This document shows positions 50,801 through 58,205 of a DNA stretch of 64,000 bases, one piece after another; position 1 is the stretch's first letter, and each line of letters starts with the position of its first letter. The DNA comes from Paraburkholderia elongata. Lineage in GTDB: Bacteria > Pseudomonadota > Gammaproteobacteria > Burkholderiales > Burkholderiaceae. The DNA lies in assembly GCF_013177735.1 (NCBI RefSeq), contig NZ_WOEZ01000245.1:118303-182302 (forward strand), in the 5' to 3' direction. Below the pieces are notes generated by a model. It saw only the letters and a program-made list of their open reading frames with translations. It did no database searches and was not told the DNA's origin. The position numbers were made by a program, and so were the translations under genes.

Positions 50801-51406
50801 CGCCCAGCCGTGCAGGCCGAAGTCCAGATATTCCTGCACGTTCGATGGAAACAGCACCGGCAGGCCACACGCCTTGAAGATGTGTTCCGACTGGTGCGCG
50901 AGTGTCGAGGATTTGGCGGCGTGATCGTCGCCGGCGAGCACGAGAACGCCGCCGTGTTGCGCCGAGCCTGCCGAATTGCCGTGCTTGAAGACGTCGCCGG
51001 AGCGGTCGACGCCCGGGCCTTTGCCGTACCACATCGAGAAGACGCCATCGTATTTGGCGCTCGGGTACAGATTGACCTGCTGTGAACCCCACACGGCGGT
51101 CGCCGCGAGGTCTTCGTTGACGCCGGGCTGGAACACGACGCGATGCGCGGCGAGATGCTGTTTCGCCTTCCACAAGGATTGGTCGAGTCCGCCGAGCGGC
51201 GATCCACGGTAACCGGAGATAAAACCGGCGGTATTGAGCCCGGCGGCCTGGTCGCGTTCCTGTTGCAGCATCGGCAGACGCACTAGCGCCTGGATGCCGC
51301 TCATGTACGCGCGGCCGCGCTCGAGGGTGTATTTGTCGTCGAGCGTGACGGAAGATAGCGCGGCTTCGAGCGAGGCTCGCTGACCTGCGTCTAGCGGGGC
51401 ATTCAT
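47807..51406 (-). CDS. fused indolepyruvate ferredoxin oxidoreductase-type protein
   Basis: 1199 residues, the single-chain form that fuses alpha, beta and gamma parts of 2-oxoacid:ferredoxin oxidoreductases. N-terminal region has TAGFISGYRGSPLGGLDQSL; thiamine-binding/Fe-S part has FCSGCPHNTSTNVPEGSRAM and CHYMTVWMD; a ferredoxin-like cluster site is CEGCGDCSVKSNC; the gamma domain has GVGGTGVVTIGALLGMAAHL. Decarboxylates aryl-pyruvates, fitting aromatic amino-acid breakdown beside hppD. The ATG with GGAGGAG upstream is preferred to a frame extending to 51520. Confidence 0.92.
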   Translation of the reverse strand: MNAPLDAGQRASLEAALSSVTLDDKYTLERGRAYMSGIQALVRLPMLQQERDQAAGLNTAGFISGYRGSPLGGLDQSLWKAKQHLAAHRVVFQPGVNEDLAATAVWGSQQVNLYPSAKYDGVFSMWYGKGPGVDRSGDVFKHGNSAGSAQHGGVLVLAGDDHAAKSSTLAHQSEHIFKACGLPVLFPSNVQEYLDFGLHGWAMSRYSGLWVAMKCVTDVVESSASVDIDPHRTKIILPDDFAMPEGGLNIRWPDPPLVQEARLLDYKWYAALAYVRANKLDRVEIDSPHARFGIMTAGKAYLDVRQALTDLGLDDETCSRIGIRLYKVGCVWPLEAQGAHAFARGLEEILVIEEKRQILEYAIKEELYNWPDAQRPRVFGKFDEKDGAGGEWSVPMGNWLLPAHYELSPAIIAKAIATRLDKFDLPSDVRARIAMRIAVIEAKEKTLARPRVEAERKPWFCSGCPHNTSTNVPEGSRAMAGIGCHYMTVWMDRSTSTFSQMGGEGVAWIGQAPFTNDKHVFANLGDGTYFHSGLLAIRAAIASKANITYKLLYNDAVAMTGGQPVDGVLTVPQITHQLAAEGATKIVIVTDEPEKYSANVGLAPGIDIHHRDKLDEVQRQLREIPGTTILIYDQTCATEKRRRRKRGTYPDPARRVVINEAVCEGCGDCSVKSNCLSVEPLDTEYGTKRQINQSTCNKDFSCVNGFCPSFVSVEGGQLRKPKAASGIVGDAMPPVPEPELPSIARPYGVLVTGVGGTGVVTIGALLGMAAHLENKGVTVLDVTGLAQKGGAVMSHVQIAQNPADIHATRIAMGEASLVIGCDAIVTASDECVSRMQVGRTRVVLNSAHTPTAELIKNPNWRFPGSSTEADVRAGAGDDGVDMVDANHFAVALLGDAIYTNPFVLGYAWQRGWVPLTYQSLMRAIELNNVQIEKNRAAFEWGRRAAHDLAAVRTLTQSQGRGAAAETASSKIISLHTPKALDTLIDKRADYLAAWQNDAYAERYRTLVSQVRVAESTLDSIDGQLPLTEAVAKNLHKLMAYKDEYEVARLYSDPAFIEKLKANFEGDWKLHIHLAPPTFSKKDAQGHLVKKKYGPWVFSAMHVLAKLKFLRGTALDVFGKTEERRTERALIVEYEALVRELIGGLTAQKRELAVELANLPDGIRGYGHVKENNLKGVRVKWNDLLTRWRSPEAGKTQHAA

Positions 51407-51752
51407 TATGTGTACTCCTCCACCGAGTTTGGGATCACCAAAACTTTTTTGGACCGCCGCATCTTGTGGATGCGTAAGGCCGGGGTCGCCATATTGACGT
51501 GTTTTAAGCGATGGTAGCACTGGTGAAAACCCGCCGCAGCGCGGCGAAAATGCGGCAATGCAGCGTGATGTTCACGGAGCGTATCGGATGACTTTCAGTG
51601 CCGGAACACCCCTGTAACAAGCTGTAAAAACTACAAATATGCGGAACCGCAGTTGAAATGTCTGTCTAACACCCACCTGCGAGCAATGTCTGCGCAACGC
51701 TCTGCATTCGGTGGAGCTTCAGGACAGCAGGGCAGTCAGAAAAGGAGTACGC

Positions 51753-51959
51753 ATGAACACTAGAAACATCCAGACGTTCCTGATGGTTTCGGCCGCATTC
51801 TTCGCCATGAGCGCGCCGGTGCGCTCGAGCCCAAGCTCGAGCAGCGCAGGGGCGCTGTCGAACGCGATCACCAGCACGGCGCAAGTCGCGCCAGCACGCA
51901 TTGCAATGGAGCGCATTGCACGATCCACAAAGGCCGGCGAGGAAGACCAGAATTCGTGA
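51753..51959 (+). CDS. small secreted or membrane protein
   Basis: 68 residues, ATG preceded by AAAAGGAG. The N-terminal hydrophobic stretch (TFLMVSAAFFAMSAPV) looks like a signal peptide with cleavage near VRS; the rest is Ser/Ala-rich with a basic end. No family recognised. It is followed by a strong terminator, which supports independent expression. The 340-bp gap on its left, up to the start of the oxidoreductase gene, contains no other clear gene. Confidence 0.6.
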   Translation: MNTRNIQTFLMVSAAFFAMSAPVRSSPSSSSAGALSNAITSTAQVAPARIAMERIARSTKAGEEDQNS

Positions 51960-52030
51960 TGCGTCGCTGAAGCGACGCGTCGGTTGAAAATCGGCCGTTG
52001 TCCGGGCATCGGAGAACGGCATAAACGACG

Positions 52031-52063
52031 AAGGGCGAGGATCGCAAGATCCTCGCCTTTTTT
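52031..52063 (+). terminator. intrinsic terminator after the small secreted-protein gene
   Basis: Stem AAGGGCGAGGATC/GATCCTCGCCTTT with a GCAA tetraloop and T-run on the plus strand. On the minus strand there is no T-run after the stem, so it is not a good hppD terminator. Confidence 0.88.
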
Positions 52064-52095
52064 ATCTCTCTCAGATTCCGCGCCGGCCTTTAGTG

Positions 52096-53193
52096 TTAGG
52101 CCTTGTCCTGAACCACGCCACGGCGAATCTGGTCCAGCTCGATCGATTCGAACAGCGCCTTGAAATTGCCCTCGCCGAAGCCCTGATTGCCCTTTCGCTG
52201 GATGATCTCGAAGAAGATCGGTCCGATCTGGTTTTCGGTGAAGATCTGCAGCAGCAAGTCGTCGGGTGCGCCGTCGATCAGGATCTTGCGCTTACGCAAT
52301 TCGTCGAGCGGCTCGCCGTGGTTCGGCACACGGCGATCGACCAGTTCATAGTACGTGTCGATCGTATCGAGCAGCGAGATGTTCGCCGCGCGCAAACCGT
52401 CCACAGTGCGATAGATGTCGTTGCTGCCCAGCGCGATGTGCTGGATGCCTTCGCCGTGGTACTGGTCCAGATACTCTTGGATCTGACCGGCTACGTCTGA
52501 CCCTTCCTCATTGATCGGAATGCGGATTTTGCCGCACGGCGAGGTCATCGCCTTCGATTTCACGCCGGTCACTTTGCCTTCAATGTCGAAGTAACGCACT
52601 TCCCGGAAATTGAACAGGCGCTCATAGAACTCCGCCCATTCCTGCATGCGGCCGCGATGGACGTTGTGCGTCAGATGGTCGATGTAGGTCAGACCGTGGC
52701 CGACAGGGTTCGGATTCGCGCCCGGAATCGGCTCGAAGTCGACGTCGTAAATGTCGATGTTGCCGATGGTGCCCGGCTCAGCACCGTTCTTGCCGCGCCA
52801 GCGGTCGACGAAATAGATCAGCGAGTCGCCGATACCCTTGATCGCCGGGATGTTCAGTTCCATCGGGCCGGTCTTATTGTCGAAGCCCCAGGCGCCTTTT
52901 TCCAGCGCCTGCTGGTAAGCCTTCGCCGCGTCCTGCACACGGAAGGCGATCGCGCAGATCGACGGGCCATGCAGGCGCGTGAAACGTTGCGCGAACGAAT
53001 GCTGTTCCCCGTTGACGATGAAGTTGATTTCGCCCTGGCGATACAGCGTCACGTCTTTGTGACGATGCCGGGCGACGGCGGTGAAGCCCATCTGTTCGAA
53101 CAGCTTGCCGAGCGCCTTCGGATCCGGTGCGGTGTATTCGATGAATTCGAAGCCGTCGGTGCCGACCGGGTTTTCCCAAGTTGAAACCTGCAT
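52096..53193 (-). CDS. hppD: 4-hydroxyphenylpyruvate dioxygenase
   Basis: 365 residues. Two vicinal-oxygen-chelate domains with the iron triad visible as His173 (DHLTHN), His252 (IQHIALG) and Glu329 (FFEII). Converts 4-hydroxyphenylpyruvate to homogentisate in tyrosine catabolism. Start context is GGAGACAGACA before ATG. Divergent from an Lrp-type regulator; the 245-bp gap between them contains the nested inverted repeats and a TTAATCG/CGATTAA site. No homogentisate dioxygenase in the window. Confidence 0.96.
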   Translation of the reverse strand: MQVSTWENPVGTDGFEFIEYTAPDPKALGKLFEQMGFTAVARHRHKDVTLYRQGEINFIVNGEQHSFAQRFTRLHGPSICAIAFRVQDAAKAYQQALEKGAWGFDNKTGPMELNIPAIKGIGDSLIYFVDRWRGKNGAEPGTIGNIDIYDVDFEPIPGANPNPVGHGLTYIDHLTHNVHRGRMQEWAEFYERLFNFREVRYFDIEGKVTGVKSKAMTSPCGKIRIPINEEGSDVAGQIQEYLDQYHGEGIQHIALGSNDIYRTVDGLRAANISLLDTIDTYYELVDRRVPNHGEPLDELRKRKILIDGAPDDLLLQIFTENQIGPIFFEIIQRKGNQGFGEGNFKALFESIELDQIRRGVVQDKA

Positions 53194-53210
53194 TGTCTGT
53201 CTCCTGTGTC

Positions 53211-53302
53211 GACCTGAGTTAGCGCTTTAGCTGTCGGCCGGAGTTAGTGCTTCAGCACTTACTCCGGGCCCATGCAAAGCACTTACTCAGGTCCCATGCA
53301 AA
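53211..53302. repeat. nested inverted repeats with a 24-bp tandem duplication
   Basis: The inner hairpin pairs GGCCGGAGTTAGTGC (53236-53250) with GCACTTACTCCGGGCC (53255-53270). The outer pairs GACCTGAGTTAGCGC (53211-53225) with GCACTTACTCAGGTC (53279-53293), 13 of 15 bases. The right side is a 24-bp near-identical tandem duplication at 53255-53278 and 53279-53302. It lies 18 bp upstream of hppD. May be an mRNA leader structure or a dispersed palindromic element. Confidence 0.7.
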
Positions 53303-53375
53303 GCTAATGGGCGCGCACATTGCGCGACTGAATGACGCAAGTGTAAAGGCCGGCTGGCGACGAAAACTTGCGAAT

Positions 53376-53399
53376 TTAATCGCGCGTAGATACGATTAA
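53376..53399. promoter_or_regulatory. inverted repeat between hppD and the Lrp regulator
   Basis: TTAATCG and CGATTAA, 7-bp arms with a 10-bp AT-containing spacer, 40 bp before the regulator start. Candidate site for the adjacent Lrp-family protein. Confidence 0.45.
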
Positions 53400-53438
53400 G
53401 CTATTTTCTAGCTCATTTTTTTACATGGACGGCAGAAA

Positions 53439-53936
53439 ATGGCCAATATAGAGATAGACGCCATCGACAGACGCATTCTGGCGATCCTTCAGGAGAATGG
53501 CCGGCTGTCGAATCAGGAGATCGCCGAGCGCATCAACTTGTCGCCGAGTCCGTGTCTACGGCGTATCCGTCGGCTGGAAGAGAGCGGAGTGATTCGCGGC
53601 TATGTCGCGCTGCTCGATGCGCAAAAGCTTGGGCTCGATCTGCTGGCTTACGTCAACGTGCGGTTGGAGAAGCGCAGCGGTCCGGCGCTCAGCCCGCGCG
53701 GCGACGCCACGCATGCCGATCTGTTCCGCGCAGCGGTGCAGACGTGGCCGGAAGTGGTCGCTTGTCACGCGATGACGGGCGACATGGATTACCTGCTGCG
53801 TGTGCAGGTCGAGGATATGGCGCACTTTTCACGTTTTGTGCAGGACCAGTTGCTGCACCATCCCTCTGTAATCGACGTGAAGACGAGCTTTTCGCTCGAG
53901 AAGTTCAAGGAGACGACGGCACTGCCGATTTTGTGA
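53439..53936 (+). CDS. Lrp/AsnC-family regulator, probably of hppD
   Basis: 165 residues. N-terminal winged helix (DRRILAILQENGRLSNQEIA, SPCLRRIRRLEESGVIRGYV) and a C-terminal RAM ligand-binding domain (VVACHAMTGDMDYLLRVQVE). Divergent from hppD with an inverted repeat in between, so regulation of tyrosine catabolism is the likely role; ligand unknown. Followed by a convincing terminator. Confidence 0.9.
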   Translation: MANIEIDAIDRRILAILQENGRLSNQEIAERINLSPSPCLRRIRRLEESGVIRGYVALLDAQKLGLDLLAYVNVRLEKRSGPALSPRGDATHADLFRAAVQTWPEVVACHAMTGDMDYLLRVQVEDMAHFSRFVQDQLLHHPSVIDVKTSFSLEKFKETTALPIL

Positions 53937-53963
53937 ACGCCGGGCCGCGGTCAGGTGACGGAC

Positions 53964-54003
53964 AAACAAAAAGGGCAGCCACAAAGGCCGCCCTTTTTGT
54001 TTT
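53964..54003. terminator. bidirectional intrinsic terminator
   Basis: Stem AAACAAAAAGGGC/GCCCTTTTTGTTT with extra pairs inside, between the convergent regulator and acetyltransferase genes. A-run on the left and T-run on the right serve both strands. Confidence 0.88.
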
Positions 54004-54020
54004 GCCGAAGTACAGACCAG

Positions 54021-54689
54021 TTAAGCGGCCTCAGCTGCCGGCAAGAACGATTCGAACAGCCTCGACGCCTGGCGCGCCTGGCGCTTGAGTGCGTAGTCGA
54101 ACACCGCGGCTTGCTCCTGCAGCATCTCGGAGATGATGCTCGATTGATCTGCAGGCGGCAGCGTCAGATAGGCGTCTGCCTCGCCGTACGCGTATTCGAT
54201 CTTCATGCCAGCCTTCTTCGCGATGTGCATCATGGTCGAATTGCGCGACAGGCAGTGCATGTAAAGCATAGTGACATGCGTATTGCGGCTGCGGATGGCG
54301 GCGCGCTCGAAGAGCTTCGAGCCAATACCTTGCCCGCGGGCGCTTTCCAGCACCGACACGCCGAACTCGGCAGTTCGCTTGTCGCCTTCAGCCGGCAGAT
54401 ACGCCAGATGGCCGACACCGATGAGTTGCAATTGACTATTGAACACACCGAAGACCGTGTCGCGCGTGAAATCGATCGCGCGGACGTAGTTTTCAATGAC
54501 GTGGTCCGGCACGATCTGGCCGAAGCGCAAAAGGCGGTCGTCTTCGTCGAGCGAGAGGAAGTGGGTCAGCAGCCGATCACGGTCGATGGCGGTGAGTTCG
54601 CGGACCAGAGCAGGCGCACGACCGCCTGGCTGCAACAGGCGATCGTGCGCGACGATCGGCTCAGCGGCGCGGGGTGTAATCATGTTCAT
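54021..54689 (-). CDS. GNAT-family N-acetyltransferase
   Basis: 222 residues from the ATG with AAGGAGAA upstream. The acetyl-CoA site ARGQGIGSKLFERAAIRSRN (motif A, Q/RxxGxG/A) is clear; the N-terminal part has DEDDRLLRFGQIVPD, seen in many Burkholderia GNAT proteins. Acceptor substrate unknown. A longer in-frame start adds 31 residues with no clear site. A TetR-type palindrome (GAACG-AG-CGTTC) lies 165 bp upstream. Confidence 0.85.
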   Translation of the reverse strand: MNMITPRAAEPIVAHDRLLQPGGRAPALVRELTAIDRDRLLTHFLSLDEDDRLLRFGQIVPDHVIENYVRAIDFTRDTVFGVFNSQLQLIGVGHLAYLPAEGDKRTAEFGVSVLESARGQGIGSKLFERAAIRSRNTHVTMLYMHCLSRNSTMMHIAKKAGMKIEYAYGEADAYLTLPPADQSSIISEMLQEQAAVFDYALKRQARQASRLFESFLPAAEAA

Positions 54690-54852
54690 GGTCAGGTTCT
54701 CCTTTTGATCAAGCGGCATGGTGCACCGCAAAAACAATTTTATCGGAAACCCTGTTCCACTACTAGGGAAAACCCGTATCAAAATTTGAAGGGAATGCCT
54801 AAAAAGTTAGCGCCCTATTTTTGTGTCGTTGATTATTAAAGGAAAATAAATT

Positions 54853-54864
54853 GAACGAGCGTTC
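54853..54864. promoter_or_regulatory. TetR-type palindrome GAACG-AG-CGTTC
   Basis: A 5-2-5 perfect inverted repeat in the 240-bp gap between the acetyltransferase start and the paaR end. It closely matches the palindrome at 38380, so the two sites may share one regulator. Binding protein unknown. Confidence 0.4.
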
Positions 54865-54931
54865 GTGACAAGATGTCGCGGCGAGGCAACCCAAGCCGAT
54901 TATTTCCTCTGAACAATGCTGCCGTGCGCAA

Positions 54932-55540
54932 TCAGCCTTCGGCAGAGCTCAATCCGTGGTCCACCATATTGACCACCTGTTCGGCAAACTCCCGGTAGCC
55001 CATCCGTCCGTCCGGCTTGAGCCAGGTGAACGTCCAGTTGATCATGCCGAACACCATCATCGTGAGGGCGGTCTGGTTTTCGCGCGTGGCGCGTTCCGGA
55101 TAGGCGCGCGCCAGCTGCCGCGCAAACGCCGCGACCACGTCGCGCTGGCGGTTCAGGATGATCTCTCGCTGGGTGTCGACCAGATACTTCACGTCATTCA
55201 GGAGCGCGACGTGGCGGCTGTGCGACGTCTCGTACTCGGACAGAAACGCGCGAATCAGCTCCGCGAAGGTTTCCCGCTCGGACAGTCCGCGACGTTGGCT
55301 TGCGCCTTCCACCTCGGCGATGATCAGCATCAGCCGCTTCGTGTAGCGGTCCAGCAGATCGAACAGGATCGCTTCCTTGCTCGCGTAGTAGTGGTACAGG
55401 CGCGCTTTCGAGGTGCCGCTCGCGGCGGCGAGGTCGGCCATCGAGGTGCTCGGGTAGCTCGTCTGTGCGAATTTCGCCGCAGCCAGTTCGAGAATCTGAT
55501 CGCGCTGGGTTTCGTGGTCGGGGGCTCGGGTGCGGGCCAT
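54932..55540 (-). CDS. paaR: TetR-family regulator PaaR of phenylacetate catabolism
   Basis: 202 residues. Helix-turn-helix region includes SMADLAAASGTSKARLYHYY followed by the hallmark YASKEAILFDLLDRYTK. It lies two genes downstream of paaE, and a palindrome of the kind PaaR binds lies in the paaA promoter. In Burkholderia relatives this TetR protein represses paa genes until phenylacetyl-CoA accumulates. Assignment is by location, family and operator. Confidence 0.85.
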   Translation of the reverse strand: MARTRAPDHETQRDQILELAAAKFAQTSYPSTSMADLAAASGTSKARLYHYYASKEAILFDLLDRYTKRLMLIIAEVEGASQRRGLSERETFAELIRAFLSEYETSHSRHVALLNDVKYLVDTQREIILNRQRDVVAAFARQLARAYPERATRENQTALTMMVFGMINWTFTWLKPDGRMGYREFAEQVVNMVDHGLSSAEG

Positions 55541-55554
55541 AGTCGTCTTTTTTA

Positions 55555-56367
55555 TTAGTGTGGACAGGGGGCAAGCGCCGCGCACAGTTCCAGAGTGCGC
55601 CATGCGCTCGCGTCGCCACGCAGCTTGATGCGGCGCGTCGCGGCCAGTTCGCGGAAGCGCCACAGCACGATGCTGTCGCTCACCAGATACCAGAGTTCGG
55701 CGGTCATCAGTTCGGCGGCAACACGCGCGGCGGGTTGCCAGTCGCCGGTGGCCTGCTCGAGAATCAATGCGTCCAGATCGGCGAAGCTGCCGCTCGTGAA
55801 CGTGTTGTCGCGCCAGCGCCGTGTTTCGCCGTTCGCGTGTTTGGCCTCCTGCCATTCGAGCGCGAGCCGGCTGATGCGCAGAACCGAAATCGGCGCCGCG
55901 TCCGGCAGGCGCCCTTGCAGTACAGCCGGCGCGAACATGCCGACGGATGTCGCGCGATCTTTGCGGCTGTGCGCCCATGCGCCCGGATCGGTGAGGTCGC
56001 GAATCGACAGACGCACTTCATTCAGCCGTTGGGGGCTGTTACGCAGGTGGTACGAGACGCGGCGCAGCATAAGTTGATCGGCTGCGCTTTCGCCGTGCCA
56101 GACCACCAGGTTCGCGTTACCGCGCGCGATGTTCTCCAGCGCGGCCGCCTGCTCGCGGAATTCCCGAAGAAAATCGCGCCGGGTGTCCGTGCTGACACGG
56201 TCCCAGAACTCTGCTCGCACGTCGGGTCCGTCATCGATACCGCGCAGCGGACCGACCGCCAGATCGTCGCGCAGTGCGTGCACGCGATCGTCGCGGCCCG
56301 CCTCGGCTAGGGCGGCGCGCAGTGACTCGGCGGCGACATCGCCGTTGGTGAGGTGAATGGTGCTCAT
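55555..56367 (-). CDS. DUF1835/DUF3658-type protein
   Basis: 270 residues. Begins STIHLTNGDVAAESLRAAL, then VHALRDDLAVGPLRGID, WHGESAADQLMLRRVSYHL in the DUF1835 part, and a DUF3658-like C-terminal half (RLALEWQEAKHANGETRRWR). The chosen ATG gives the standard family start; an earlier one adds a hydrophobic stretch that is probably not translated. Function unknown. It ends 15 bp before paaR on the same strand, so they may be cotranscribed. Confidence 0.82.
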   Translation of the reverse strand: MSTIHLTNGDVAAESLRAALAEAGRDDRVHALRDDLAVGPLRGIDDGPDVRAEFWDRVSTDTRRDFLREFREQAAALENIARGNANLVVWHGESAADQLMLRRVSYHLRNSPQRLNEVRLSIRDLTDPGAWAHSRKDRATSVGMFAPAVLQGRLPDAAPISVLRISRLALEWQEAKHANGETRRWRDNTFTSGSFADLDALILEQATGDWQPAARVAAELMTAELWYLVSDSIVLWRFRELAATRRIKLRGDASAWRTLELCAALAPCPH

Positions 56368-56410
56368 CGGCAGTGGCTTGGGCAGGCAAAAAACGCAAAT
56401 GACAAATGAC

Positions 56411-56461
56411 AAAAAGGGGCCGCTCATCGATCGGGATAGGTGTCCGATCGCGAGCGGCCCC
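56411..56461 (-). terminator. terminator after paaE
   Basis: On the minus strand GGGGCCGCTC pairs with GAGCGGCCCC, with an inner CGATCGG/CCGATCG stem, followed by TTTTT. It separates the paa operon from the DUF1835 and paaR genes. Confidence 0.85.
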
Positions 56462-56529
56462 TAGTGTAAGCGGATCGTGGACCTGCTGAAAGCGTTGCGG
56501 GCGTCGGATGGCCACCCGACGCGTTCGGC

Positions 56530-57618
56530 TCAGCGCTCGTCGTAACTCACCACCACGCGGTCGCTGATTGGATGGCATTGGCAGGTCAGCACGTAACCGT
56601 CGCGGATTTCGTGTTCTTCCAGCGTGTAGTTCTTTTCCATCTTGACCTCGCCTTCGAGCACCTTCGCGCGGCAGGTGCAGCAGACGCCACCCTTGCACGC
56701 GTACGGCAGCGCGAGGCCGGCACGCAAGCCGACGTCGAGCACGCTCACGCCCTGATACGGCAGGCGCAGCTTGCGCCTTTTCCCGTCGAGGACGATTTCG
56801 AGGTCGGCGGCCGGAGTGTCGTCAGTGATTTCGACCGGCGGCACGCCCGCTTGCGGCAGCGGTGAGCCGAAGCGCTCCACATGCACTTTTTCCGAAGGCA
56901 CGCCCGCGGCTTTCAGGGCGGCCTCGGCGGCATCCATCATCGGGGCGGGGCCGCAGATGAAGGCTTCGTCGATTGCATCGGCCGGTAGCAGATTTTCGAT
57001 GAAGGCGGCGCACTTCTGCTGGTCGAGCACGCCGTTGAACAGCTCGACGTCCTGCAGGTCGTCGGAAAGCACGTGATAGAGCACGAAGCGGTTCATGTAG
57101 CGGTTCTTCAGATCTTCGAGTTCTTCCGCGAACATGATCTGATCGACGCTGCGGTTGCCGTACACCAGCGTGAAGGTGCTGCGCGGCTCGACTTCGAGCG
57201 TGGTCTTGATGATCGCGAGCACCGGCGTGATGCCCGAGCCGCCGGAAAACGCGAGGTACTGCTGGCCCTGGTCCGCGTTCAGATGGGTGAAGAAGCGGCC
57301 GTCCGGCGTCATCACGTCGATGGTGTGGCCGGGCTGCAGCGTGTCGAACGCGAAGTTCGAGAAACGCCCGCCGCGCACGCGCTTGATGCCGATGCGCAGT
57401 TCGCCGTCGCGATCGTAATCGGTGACGCCGACGCAGATCGAATACGAACGGCGCGTTTCCTCACCGTCGATGTGCGTTTTCAGCGTGACGAACTGGCCCT
57501 GCGTGAAGCGATATTGATCGCGCAGTTCGACAGGGATTTCGAAGGCGACCGAGACCGCGTCGGCGGTTTCGGGCCGCACTTCGCGGATACGCAGCGGATG
57601 AAATTGCGGGGTAGCCAT
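56530..57618 (-). CDS. paaE: phenylacetyl-CoA epoxidase reductase PaaE
   Basis: 362 residues. FAD domain with RRSYSICVG, NAD domain with AFSGGSGITPVLAIIKTTL, and a C-terminal plant-type [2Fe-2S] ferredoxin (Cys308, Cys313, Cys316 and Cys346, in CKGGVCCTCRAKVLEGEVKM and VLTCQ). Supplies electrons to PaaAC. Last of five paa genes; paaD ends one base before its start, so translation is coupled. Confidence 0.96.
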   Translation of the reverse strand: MATPQFHPLRIREVRPETADAVSVAFEIPVELRDQYRFTQGQFVTLKTHIDGEETRRSYSICVGVTDYDRDGELRIGIKRVRGGRFSNFAFDTLQPGHTIDVMTPDGRFFTHLNADQGQQYLAFSGGSGITPVLAIIKTTLEVEPRSTFTLVYGNRSVDQIMFAEELEDLKNRYMNRFVLYHVLSDDLQDVELFNGVLDQQKCAAFIENLLPADAIDEAFICGPAPMMDAAEAALKAAGVPSEKVHVERFGSPLPQAGVPPVEITDDTPAADLEIVLDGKRRKLRLPYQGVSVLDVGLRAGLALPYACKGGVCCTCRAKVLEGEVKMEKNYTLEEHEIRDGYVLTCQCHPISDRVVVSYDER

Positions 57619-57619
57619 A

Positions 57620-58162
57620 TCAGTATGGTTTGAAGTAGTCGAAGGGTTCGCGGCAGTCGAGGCAGCGGTACAGCGCCTTGCAGGCCGTCGAGCCGAATTG
57701 CGCGAGACGCTCGGTATGCGCCGAGCCGCAACGCGGACACGGCGGCGCCGGCAGCGCACGCGGCATGAAGCGCAGCACTTTTTCCCGCGACGGCACGGCG
57801 GAGCCGCAATTGCCGGTGGGCGGCGCGATTCCGTAGGCGCGCAGCTTTTCACGCGCGTCGGCGGTCATCCAGTCAGTGGTCCAGGCCGGTGCGAGGACCG
57901 TGGCGATCCGATACGGCTTCAGTTCAGCCACATCGAGCGCTTGGGCGACGTCTTCGGCAATCTGCGACATCGCCGGGCAACCGGAATAGGTCGGCGTGAT
58001 CACGACTTCGAGCGTGCCGTCGGCGGCGCGTCGCACGTCGCGCAGAATGCCGAGTTCCCGAATCGACACCACCGGGATCTCCGGATCAGGCACCGTTTCG
58101 AGCACGGCCCATGCGCGTTCGAGCGTGGCGTCGGCGGTGGTCATGGCAGTCGAAGTCGTCAT
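57620..58162 (-). CDS. paaD: phenylacetyl-CoA epoxidase assembly factor PaaD
   Basis: 180 residues. Belongs to the MIP18/SufT-like family: ETVPDPEIPVVSIRELGILR, TPTYSGCPAMSQIAEDVAQA. A C-terminal zinc-ribbon-like part (PPCPRCGSAHTERLAQFGST, CKALYRCLDCREP) is typical of PaaD. Thought to help mature the iron-sulfur or di-iron centre of the complex. Two ATGs are possible, 18 bp apart. Confidence 0.94.
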   Translation of the reverse strand: MTTSTAMTTADATLERAWAVLETVPDPEIPVVSIRELGILRDVRRAADGTLEVVITPTYSGCPAMSQIAEDVAQALDVAELKPYRIATVLAPAWTTDWMTADAREKLRAYGIAPPTGNCGSAVPSREKVLRFMPRALPAPPCPRCGSAHTERLAQFGSTACKALYRCLDCREPFDYFKPY

Positions 58163-58205
58163 CGTGAAGTTCCGTCGGGTTCCGCTTGTAGGCCTGGTTA
58201 TGCGC

